Below are positions 23,731-34,377 of a DNA stretch of 64,000 nt, one piece after another; the stretch's first letter is position 1, and each line of letters opens with the position of its first letter. A program made the position numbers and the translations under genes. The notes under the pieces were generated by a model. That model did not search any database. It saw only the letters and a program-made list of their open reading frames with translations, and was not told the origin of the DNA. The DNA lies in assembly GCA_021292105.1 (NCBI GenBank), contig CM037865.1:71289356-71353355 (forward strand), in the 5' to 3' direction. This DNA is from Anadara kagoshimensis (lineage: Eukaryota; Mollusca; Bivalvia; Arcoida; Arcidae).

Positions 23731-25787
23731 TTAACCAAATAGAAATCCTTGGTTTTTGTTTGTCATGGAAACGTCGATATCAAAACATGCTACTCTGAGA
23801 TTTCCGGCATTGGAATCGACGAATTCCACATGTACATGATATGAACCCTGAAAAATAATAATTATCGTAGTAATAACTGTTGTTTAAATTGTTAAAAAAC
23901 ATGTACAAGAGTTATTACATTCACTGATGTCATTCCGTATTTGGAATACAAAGAAAATAATTTTTTTGTGTTCATCATTGGAAATTTGTATTTGCTAGTT
24001 ACTGCTAACGAAGATTTAAGATAATGCCAATAATAAATCTTCATACAAATGTGACAAAAGGAAATTACAAATCTCGGAGAATAAATAATAATATTTTACC
24101 TCACCAAAAATTCTTAAACTTTCATTTGCCGATTTTTAATCAGGTGGTATGAAAAAATTCACAATGCATGCATTGCCATGGGATATTGCAATGCTCACCG
24201 CTAGACACGGAAAATCACGGGAACTGCCGAGTTATCATACTCCGCCTCATTTATGATTAAAGGCGCCTAAACTATTTTATGCAATTTAATGCATTTAAAA
24301 AGAGAATTTTCAGACTTTTTCGGTATAATAAAGTAAATTGAGCCCTTGGTTAAGGGAAATATAGAGGATTGTCTTCCCTTGAAAACTTTTGAGATGTTCC
24401 CTCGGGGAGACAATCCCGGTCCATATTTCCCTCAACCAAGCGCACTTTTTATATAATATTCTGTTGTTTCATTGCCCTCTAAAACAGAAGGCTACACGTC
24501 TTTTTACTTACCGATGCTAAAAATGACCATAAACCATCAATCTTTGGTACGTTGAATAAATGTGGCGGTAAAGTGTAGGATCCGGCGGTAATTGGACATT
24601 TACATGGCAAACCAAGACCAACCAGTTCTGTCGTATCGCAGTCGTGTATATTACTTCCGTTTGTATAACCAATTAAATCACAGAGGTCATACGTGCTGAA
24701 TGATAAAAAAAATAAATGAATATATAATCTAAACAAACATACTAACTAATGTTCAAACAAAACCTCAAAGCAAAGTGAAAACTTTGAAGATGCCAAACTA
24801 GGTTTAACACATGAACTTCCACCAGGGACGTGCGACTGGGTGATCCAGACAGGTATGCATTTAGCTAGTTACACCTGCCACATGTGTAATAAAAATCGGG
24901 AATGAAAGGAATATAGAAATTTTGAAAAAAGAGACATCATCTTTATGATCAAAATTGTGATGGCCGTATTTTTTTTGACTTTGGTAAGCCTAGGCCTGCC
25001 ATATCCCTACGTCAACATTTCATTAACCAGTAACTTCCTTCATCTTACAAAGTTCCCGTAGTCAGAAGCATAGCGTAAATACAACAAAAGTAGAAGAAGC
25101 AGGTATATTGTTGTTACATAGAATAATTGAAGTCATTGAAGTCATTACGTTTGTAATACAGTTGTGATAATAATACAAATTGTATACTAGTAATACAACA
25201 GTTAGCTAATAAGGAAATAAAGCAAATTTAGCATGCTTAGAATTCCTTTTGCATTAACATGTGTCCATAGACTAGTGCTTATCATGCGTCTATAGCTTCA
25301 ACCAAAGACATCCGTGTGTTTGAAAATTATAGGATATTTACGGCTATGGAACATTTTAAACAAATCATAGTACTTTAATGGGGAATTTGCAAAATTGCTG
25401 AAAATATAACTTTACATGATGTTTCACAGACCCATCAAAATAATTTTCCGAAACTTAAAATTAATATACAAATGACAATAAGCCTTAGCACGTGACTTTC
25501 GCAACTATTTTTCTTCGAATAAACACTTTGTACTTACCAACTACCAACATTTGAAACACATGGCACTCTTGTTTGCTGTCCGAGTAAAACTTTGTAAATG
25601 TTGACGTTCATTTTTAGACCATGGCTATTTACGTCTTTGTTTACTTGGATGTGTCCACCAACTGTTAAATCTCCTGGTAACACTACGGGATCTGGGCTCA
25701 GTGATACATGATCTATCGACGCATATTCAGTTCTATGTTCAGTTGCACCTGAAATGTTAAATTACTTTTTATATTCAGGTAAAAGTG

Positions 25788-25825
<38 letters not shown>

Positions 25826-27804
25826 CCACCGCCACCACCACCACCACCACCACCATCATCATCATCATTAGTAACAAGATCGCCATTTGATGCAACAAAA
25901 TAAATGTTGTACATATACCAAACTAAATGCTTTACGTATAGAGTTTGTTTTATCTTAGTATTGAATTTTTAATTATGACATACATCGTAGCAAATATATA
26001 TAATACCAGTTTTAATTTACAGCACTATACGGTCGTTTCAGAATACAATTCCTCATCAGTAGTGCTTGGGCCAAAATTATGAATTCAAAATTGTTTTAAT
26101 ATGTTGAAAGATAGCCAAGGGACCAAAATATATTTTATCAAATTTAGGTAAGGAAATACTTTGCATGAAGGAGTATACCTTAGTTTTTGAGGTATTTTAA
26201 AAGCATATTCATCATTATCGTATTTATTTGCAAGTCTTGCTTATTATGTTCATTAAAGATAACGATGACTTTAGGTGTTAAGTGCTTATGTATAGAAAAA
26301 CAACATTGAGTAATCAGTTTGACCTTTAAATTAAATATTTATCATATGTAAAGAAAACATAAGTGTTAATTTTTACATAATTGGAATCACTAATTAAACA
26401 CTGGCGTGTACTGTGTATATATTCGGCGAATCATAACAGTCTATGTATTAGGTTGATCACCCTATATGAATATCCGTAATGAAAGGTTAAGGGGACAGAT
26501 TAATTTTGTTTGCCTATACTAACTCCTCAAAGTCAATTATATATTATGTCGTTGTTCATTAGACATTCTAGTATAAACCAAAAACATAATAGACATTCCC
26601 GCATGAAGGGCAGATGCAAATTGAAATTTCATCAAAACTTTTTTTTTGTGATTGGTGTAGAACATAAAACCTATTTTAAACTCACACTGTTTAATGCTTC
26701 AATTGTGATAAATAACCGATTTTTCAATATATATATATATATATGTTTCGTTAAATGTTGACAATCGTTAACAAAAAATGTGTTTCAAAACGTGGTTTGT
26801 TCTGCAAAACACAAAGACATTTACTACCATAATGAAAATCAATTTATTTTATTAAAGGATGTTTTATGTTGTTGTGCTTCAAACCAAACTTAGTTCATAC
26901 AAGAAGCGGTTTTGGGTAAAATAGATTTCGGTCGTCTGTAAAAATTAAGTGAAAAGTAATAGTATTCCCTTCCAATTATTCATATGTTGACAAAAACAAA
27001 GGTTTATTTTGTTGACATTTTTGCAAGCCCATCTTTATGCGGGTTTACAGTCTTTGTTACTGGTTTTAGAGTAGTTTTTCCGAGGACCGCCTTTTATATT
27101 GCTGTTTGAAAACGTATTTTTTAAAATGCAATCTTTACGAGATGAGGTAAAACGTCTCAATGACGTCTATCTTTTGAAACGATCACGGGATGGAGCTTGT
27201 ACTCAAACAGAATTGGAGAATATAGTTTGATACATTAAAAAAAAAATATTGTTCAAAATCGATATTTTGAAAACAAACGGTGGAGAATAAAATTAATTAT
27301 TGTCTATACTTTTATCAAATAACGATTATAAAAATTGAATTAAACTTTTGCAGAGTTACGAGTATATTATGTTATTTCAATTTATGCATTTTTGATGTAA
27401 TTTTGTAAGCAAGTTGGATTTTTAACTTGCCGTATCTTCGTGTTAGCTTGATTATGTAACGGTTTAAATTATGATATTATAATTGTTTCTTTAGAAAAAT
27501 ATATTATCTTTGTAAAACTTTCATTTTTTGTATATTCAATTTAAATTGTACATCATAAACGAGAAGAATAAAAAAAATAAAATCGGAAACATGATTTTTT
27601 TAAAAAGAAATGATTTAATAAAAACTATTGGGTAAGAAAGGGTACTTAAATTTTAAAAAAAATGACGTCATTGTATTAATTAGTAACCTTTTTAATTACT
27701 AAAAGCATACTTACTTAAACAACTGGTAAATTTAAGTTTGGTGAAGATAAAAAAGCTGAGGCTTGTGTAAGTACAACGGCAAACAACACACAGAAAAGAG
27801 CCAT
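23731..27804 (-). CDS. GM2 ganglioside activator-like gene, copy 2, first exon out of frame
   Basis: Minus-strand exons: 27715-27804, 25538-25748, 24512-24695 and 23731-23847 (stop). Exons 2-4 are intact and match copy 1 closely (SLSPDPVVLPGDLTVGG; LPCKCPITAGSYTLPPHLF; GSYHVHVEFVDSNAGN). Exon 1 starts with a good signal peptide (MALFCVLFAVVLTQASA) but is 90 bases against 115 in copy 1. The 25-base shortfall shifts the frame, so the ATG frame meets TAA exactly at the GTAAGT donor. The expected ending (KLKFTSCL) survives in another frame. This is either a recent pseudogene, a gene with another first exon, or a sequence error. Exons 2-4 show no other damage, which argues for recent loss or an alternative start. 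Confidence 0.8.
24342..24443. repeat. Foldback element with ~38 bp arms
   Basis: CCCTTGGTTAAGGGAAATAT...GATTGTCTTCCC pairs with GGGGAGACAATCC...ATATTTCCCTCAACCAAGCG around an 18-base loop. It lies in intron 3 of GM2A-like gene 2, about 70 bases from the exon 3 donor. No other repeat was recognised in 23848-24341. Confidence 0.8.
24731..25170 (-). mobile_element. Retroelement 3' end copy, includes ORF-end segment
   Basis: Runs from AACAAACATACTAAC through the tail hairpins and the ORF end (GACATCATCTTTATGATC, AAGCCTAGGCCTGCC, AGTTCCCGTAGTCAG) to GAAGTCATTACGTTTG. About 440 bases, with small indels. It lies in intron 2 of GM2A-like gene 2. Confidence 0.88.
25786..25871. repeat. Triplet microsatellite (ATC)n(ACC)n(ATC)n
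   Basis: An uninterrupted ATC run changes to CAC/CCG and then back to ATC. In gene 2 sense this is (GAT)n(GGT)n about 38 bases upstream of the exon 2 acceptor at 25749/25748. Confidence 0.95.
26000..26195 (+). repeat. Dispersed repeat, copy 2 of 3
   Basis: TTTTAATTTACAGCACTATACGG leads into ACAATTCCTCATCAGTAGTGC and GGGACCAAAATATATTTTATC. It lies in intron 1 of GM2A-like gene 2. The remainder of 25872-27714 shows no exon or recognised family apart from a short (TA)n near 26,730. Confidence 0.75.
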
Positions 27805-28040
27805 GTTTCTGTTCTTTCTGGTATTTCAGATGGACACTTTTAAAGTGGCGAAGTTTGGAAGTTCAAAAGTAAAAGTCACTGATAAGTTATCTGAAGGTGT
27901 GATCAGATAGGACCATTACCGTGACAAAACGCGCCATACATCGTACGATGCTTACTTTGTTTAAAGTTCAATATTTCATATTCTTCAATAATGATAGGAA
28001 GGTTATGACGTCATTTAAAAAGAATCAGCAATGATTTACA

Positions 28041-28082
<42 letters not shown>

Positions 28083-28604
28083 AAATCTTTTAATTTGAGG
28101 ATGTTTAGGTATTTCACGTTATGTGTTGCGGAATCATTGTGATACTCTGAACAGGTGCACGGATGCGTTTTTGTACTATATGGCAAACATGCATCAGTAA
28201 TCAATACATTTTGTTTGATGCATCTTGTACTTGCTATGGGCGAGTATATTTTGTAAGAATATTTTTTATAAAAATTTGTTTTTAGTTGATTTCTAAATAA
28301 GTTTGAATAAGCTTTTATTAATTTTTAAATTTTAAATAATTTTTTAATATAAAATAGGAGAGATGCATTTTAATAGAAGACGTAAGAAATTTAGTAATCG
28401 TCAATAATAGTCAAAACCCGGCCATGATCTATAACTTTGGTCTGGCTTGTACGATAGTACGACACCTGCCCTTTTTCACATTAACAAGCTCAGGTCTGTT
28501 TGGTGTTGTGTTAAATATATAGAATTTACACCTTGAACTAAACAAACAAGTATGTCACTGTACAAAGGGAATTTGTTCAGAAAAATGTTTAATTATGTAG
28601 AATG

Positions 28605-30180
28605 TAATAATATTTAACGTCTAAGTCAAAATTCTGAGATTTCAAAACTGAAATTTTTGACATCATGAATATTGACAAGCTTGTTAAACTCGAGGTGGAC
28701 AATACATTCTCACTTAAATCAGCACTGTCTTGACACTCAGCTTTATCGCGATGTTGTAGATTTTGGAAATAAGCAAAAAGTCGTCAATAACTATGTTTCT
28801 ATTTTTACTCTACACAATTATTACCTATTGAGTTTGTGATATCCTCGGGGAAACATGAATTAATTAATGTTAGATTGCAGAATATACACTTTTAACTTAT
28901 CGGAGTGAAAAAAGTTCAAACAAAAAATACAAACACACAAATTAAGTCCAACAAGAAATTAAAAGGTATTTGTGGCAAAATGTTTGCTTAACATCATTCA
29001 CCTTAAAATACACACAAAGCAACAAAATAAAAAAAAATATTGGTGTAAATCAAGTACTAAGATTGGAATGTACTTATGGTATTTAATGTTCAAGTCAAGA
29101 TTCTGAGATTTAGAAATTGATATTTTTACACTCGTTAAACTTCTTAAATGCTGAAAATATTTTTTTAAAACTAGGAGTTAACACATGCATTTCCTGAAAT
29201 CAGCACCGTCTTCACATTGCACTTTGCCATTTTGTGGTAAATGTTCGAAATAAGCAAAAAGTCCTCAATGACTATGTGTCCATTTTTACTCTAGGCTTTG
29301 TTTTAACCTTTTATGAAATGATTGGATTTATTTTCCTAAGACGTTATGCCCTATTTCACACTTATTAGTTCAGGTATCTTTTATGTATTGTTGAAACCTT
29401 GACGACCAGAGTAGTTGCAACAAAAAATTTAAAGATATTTTTTGTAGCAAATTGAAACATTACAAATGTTCACTTTATATCATTCACTTTAAAATATACA
29501 CAAAGCAACAAAATAAATAAACATATTGGTGTAGATCAAGTAGTAACAAGTGGAATGAACGGTTTATGTACAATTCGTACCCATGCCAAGACAACTCCTA
29601 CCCAAGAAAAACTCAAAACCAAAGACAACTCGGATCAAAACCGAGACCATTTGTACCCAGAAAAGCAATTTAAAGAAAATTAACGTTCGTGTTTGTCATG
29701 TCTAAATAGATATGAAATTAAAAAAAAAAATGTTTTCCAGCAATACCAAAAAGGGGGTAAAAATTCGATAAAATTAATTCGAAGATAAAAAATATGTATA
29801 GTTTAGATTAAAAAAAATATGTTAATGTTCTTTATTTTGTTTCTTGGGAACGAATTGTTTCGGGTTGGTTACGAAGAAAACGCATGGGCACGAGTTGTCT
29901 TCGTATGGGTACGAGTTGTTCTGAATATGAGTTGTCTTGATACCGAACGTAGTAAAGGTATTTAATATCTAAGTTTAGATTCTCAGATTTTGGAACTGAT
30001 ATTTCTTTACACTCGTTAAACTTTTTGAATACTGACATGCTTTTTAAGACTCCGGATTAACACTTGCATTATGAAATCATTACTGTCTTTACATCCTACT
30101 GCGTCATGGTGTTGTAAAAAAGTCCCCAATAACTATGTGTCCAATTTTACTTTTTCTAGGCTTTTCAAACCTTTTATGAA
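28605..30180. repeat. Three diverged local repeat units
   Basis: Units begin near 28,613, 29,080 and 29,955. Each has (A/T)ATTCTGAGATTT, then CTCGTTAAACTT or close, TGAAATCAGCAC(C/T)GTCTT or close, and AACTATGTGTCC...TTTTACTCTAGG or close. The first two also share TTAAAATACACACAAAGCAACA and a following TATTGGTGTAGATCAAGTA block, so the full unit is about 470-490 bases. Confidence 0.75.
29566..29945. repeat. Inverted short-motif repeat GGGTACGAGTTGTCTT
   Basis: On the plus strand at 29,830-29,945 the phrase TGGG(T/C)ACGAGTTGTCTTC recurs three or four times. At 29,566-29,680 the same phrase appears as its complement (GACAACTC, GTACCCAT, GACAACTCGG). The two blocks face each other across about 160 bases. 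Confidence 0.65.
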
Positions 30181-31455
30181 AATGTTTTCGATTTTTTCCC
30201 TAAAAAACATTAGTTTGGTTACCTTTGGCGGTATCCGGCATTTTCCCTTTTCGGTTAGCTTGTATTTGAACTTTGCTAAAACATTATTTCGCGGCTTCTG
30301 TCACTTTCTTTTTGATTAATTAAATGCAATGTTTATAAATATTCTGTTCATTTCTTTTTCATTCATCGTCGAATAAAGGTTTGTCGTCCTTCTTGTATCT
30401 TCGTTATTTCAAGTTCCATTTACAATTTAAAGATTTTCAATATCTGGTAATCTGCCTTATAGTAATAACTTATTTTGTGTCAGGTTCGTTGTGGCGTGAA
30501 CTTGGCAACTATATTTTCAAGAACAAATTTTTTTAGTTTGAAATTTGCTATATATTTAAACAATATTTAACATTTTGACGCAGTAAAATAGTACATAAAA
30601 AAAGTGAAACCAACTAAACTTCCAAAGTATTGATTGAAAATTGATGTCCCGTATGTCTTATGTACTATGTAAAAAATACCGATCAGGAAACGATTCTAAG
30701 TTGAGTTTGATTGTATTTTTATCATATTTACGAACAACTTCTAAATCATTTTAGTCTGACACAAGTCCGAATGACTAGACTAAACTGGCTTTCAGATGTT
30801 TATAATTGCCTCGTATTGAAAATAAATACATGTACATCTTATATGTTGCAACTTATATCTGTATTTCATCCTGCAACATAACTATGAGCATACGCATTGT
30901 CGACTCGGAGTAAAGGACGCTGAATAGAGGGGTTTAGAAATATTAGCGGAGTGAATATTATACATTCAATATTAGAATTGATTCTTGATATAAATTGTAC
31001 AGACATAATACTAATTAAACAATAAAAACCCAATGCTGTTCAGTTAACTTTGTTCAAATAAAAACTTGACAAAGCGTAAAACAAAATCGTTATATCAGTG
31101 TCTCAATCTACTCTCGGCACCAAAGAACGACGTTAAACATACTTACCCATTTAATGAGAAAATGCAATGAATACATATAATAAAAAAGACGTTCTGAAAA
31201 AAAAGTTGTGATGGACCAAGATTACAGCTGATAATGTAAACCATATTGCATAACATTTCTGGTTTGATTGGAGATATTCATCAAGTCAGTCAGTGCGGCG
31301 TCTTCAATACAACTAAATACATGAATCATTTCAGGCATGCCACTAAAAAAATGGAAGACGAGGTAAGTTTTTTTCTGCATCGTTGTGTCGTATATACCAT
31401 ATGTTATGTTAGAAACTTTGTGCTTTCAGGCAGATGCTTTCTGAGCTTTAAATAA

Positions 31456-31621
31456 AAAACAAACATACTAATTCATGCCCGAACCACAATCCAGAAGCAA
31501 AGTAAAACTTTCGAACTGACAAGTTAGGTTACACAAGTGAACTTCCACCAGGGAAGTGAGACCAGGTGCTCCGAAAAGGTAAGCACTTCCTGTTTAACTA
31601 GCTACACCCGTAAATATGTGA
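31456..31621 (-). mobile_element. Retroelement 3' tail copy (family R)
   Basis: Well-preserved tail: AAACAAACATACTAATTCATG, GAACTTCCACCAGGGAAGTG, GGTGCTCCGAAAAGGTAAGC and TTTAACTAGCTACACCCG. It is truncated before the ORF end. Confidence 0.9.
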
Positions 31622-32347
31622 GAATTTATTGCATTTTTATTTTTAATTAAGAAAATCGTTTATACATTAAGACAGCTACAGTAATTTTTATTCACTAGCT
31701 ATTCCCCTAACCGCCAAGGCCTAAGGACACATGTATATTTATTATCAAATGCACTTTCTAGTATTGTGTATATTTACGATTTGTAGGGACGTCTTAAATG
31801 GGCATCTCCAATATATAAAAACCAGGGATGATAAGCATTTGGAATTATCTAATTTGTATCCGTTTAGTTCAAACCTTTTTACTTAAATAAACATATTTTT
31901 ACACAACGCTTAGTTTGCATTCGGTGAGGCACAATGAGTACTTAAAATCAACATATGACAGTTATGTTAATTAATGCACCTTTATACTGAGAACAGAGGC
32001 TTGTAAAATTGATTTCCTTATTCTATTTTAATTTTATTTTACAAGCCATTATCAATTATTTGGTGAATTCACAATTATCGTCCCAGATAAGTGGGTTAAC
32101 TACTAGAGATGTTTGGAAAATCGTATGATTCTTTATCTTACGATAACTTAATGACCCCATGTACTACTAGCTTCTCCCTTGGCAGGGAGTCAAAAACGGT
32201 GATGACAGAAATTAATATGCATTTACCGAAGTTCATCAACTCTTAAGCAGGATTGCTGCTCCTTTAGTTTATGAAATTACCAAATTTGCGAAAACAAATA
32301 CCTCATAATGTTATTTATATTGGTCCTACATAACCTACATTGTGTTT

Positions 32348-32800
32348 AAAAAAACAAACATACCAATGCATGTCCAAATCACATAACAAAGTAACACACG
32401 TGATCTTCCACCAGGTAAGTAAGACTGTGTGTTCCGGCAGGACAAGTACCTCATTTTCAGCTAGCTAGATCCGTCACGTGTATAATCAACATTGAGAATG
32501 AAAAGAATATGGAACTATGGGATTTCAAATATAGCCAGGGTTATTTTGGACACAGAGACATGATTTTGGCGATGACGGTCATAAAACATTTTGAGCGCCT
32601 CGATCAGCCTAGGCGTGCAAGTCCATGTGTCCAAAATGTATTTGTGAGCACCTTGCTTCGTTGTATACAGTTCTTATAGTTCATAGCGTATAGATTGTGA
32701 ACCAAATACACCCTAAGCAGGGAATACAGGTTTATTGCAACACATGAAAGGAAAAATAAGAAATAGAAAATTAAAGTCACCACAATTCATCAATAAAGAC
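32348..32800 (-). mobile_element. Retroelement 3' end copy next to a GM2A-like stop codon
   Basis: Tail plus ORF-end segment (ATGGGATTTCAAATATAGCC, CATGATTTTGGCGATGACGG, CGATCAGCCTAGGCGTGCAA, GCAACACATGAAAGG). Its truncated end lies about 40 bases from the stop codon of GM2A-like gene 3 at 32840, so it could supply that gene's 3' UTR or polyadenylation signals. Confidence 0.85.
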
Positions 32801-32839
32801 AACTCAGTTACAAAATACAGTTTATTGGTCACCATGACA

Positions 32840-33010
32840 CTACTTTTTACCAAAAATACAAGAAAAACCGGAACATGCGTGGTCCAATGTAAACTCAATA
32901 TCGTAACATCCGGTTTGTACGTCATTTTCAACAACAGTAGCATGTATATGATAGTCTCCCTGTAATAAAAGAAAACAGATAAATGTACAATTATTCATAT
33001 CTAGATAATG

Positions 33011-33048
<38 letters not shown>

Positions 33049-34324
33049 AAAACTGACATATTAAGCTATATACGTGAAGTTCCAATAAGGCAGGGTGTTC
33101 TGGAAGGGTAGACACTTTTCGTCTTGCTTACTACATCTGCCATGTCAGAAATGATGAATGATTGCAAAAGGCAATCGGGTCTTTACGCTTATACACTAAT
33201 TATTGCGGTTATTTCTTATAGTATTGGTTCCTGTGGAAGCGCATTGCTGCCAACTAAGACGATTTCAAGTCGTACGTATGAGACAATAAATCATATAAAT
33301 AAGACATAGTATCTCGTACGCACGGCTTTATGTTTTTAGTTGGCAGCAAAAGGCTTCTGTGCGTTCCTTTTTGAGATAATGGGAACTATTCCAAATAAAT
33401 TCTTTTTAAACGTTTTGATACGCTATTCCAAAAAACATGGTATCTATAATCTCAAGAACAGAACATATATTATCAAAGCTCATAAAATTAACAGAATTCT
33501 TACTACGTCCTAATATTGAGGACATGCGTCAATGCAGGTATCGTCTTGAAGTATAACAGTTATTTCATATAGATAAAGAAAATATTTTTGTCCTTTTAAG
33601 GATTTTTTAAATATTGTTGAGACTATTCATGTTTTTTAACTGTTTATACATCCAGTACCAAATGGTTTTGTATATCTACGCGAAATAAGGGTGAAAACAC
33701 AGAGAAGAACGGAAGAATAATTCTGGCACCGAAGTCTATATTATACAGTCTGATACGGTATGTTTGGTTTTTGGTTGAGGCGTGCTATTAAGCTATCACC
33801 TTTTTTCGTCCGTATTTAATCCGCGATTTCACATGAACTACAGTACAGACCTGTCAAAAATTTAACACTGAGCTTACGGAAAGGTTCAAAGCTCGGCTGC
33901 CGAGTGACAGAAATATGGATAGCTAGCTACTAAGATATATATCGAAAAGCTGCCATGGTTAATATAACTATTATATGATGAACTACCGATTGGCACTTAT
34001 TCGTAAGACTAGTATTAAACTTTCGACAGGTATGTACTGTATTTACTTACTGATGCAAACACTGTCCATATTCCTGCCAGTTGTGGGATTTCGAACACGG
34101 ATGGATGAAGGTTGTATGTTCCAGCCATTATTGGACATGTACATGGAATATTGTTGTCAGTAAGCTGTGGGGGACACGTTGTTACACCATTCACAACAAA
34201 TGTATCACTCAGTAGTTTACACAGATCATAGTTACTGACAATAAATAATTAAGACGAGTCTTCAGTAAAAGTAAAACAAGAAAACAGAAAATGATAATTA
34301 ATAAACATGTTCTTAGCAACGACC

Positions 34325-34377
<53 letters not shown>

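Larger units (their letters stand above)
27805..32347. other. Spacer between GM2A-like genes 2 and 3
   Basis: 4.5 kb, very AT-rich and without a supported gene. It holds a (TA)n run at 28044-28080, a diverged local repeat set at 28605-30180, an inverted GGGTACGAGTTGT minisatellite at 29566-29945 and a family R tail at 31456-31621. The open stretches near 30071-30319 and 31246-31455 have no recognisable features. Confidence 0.6.
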
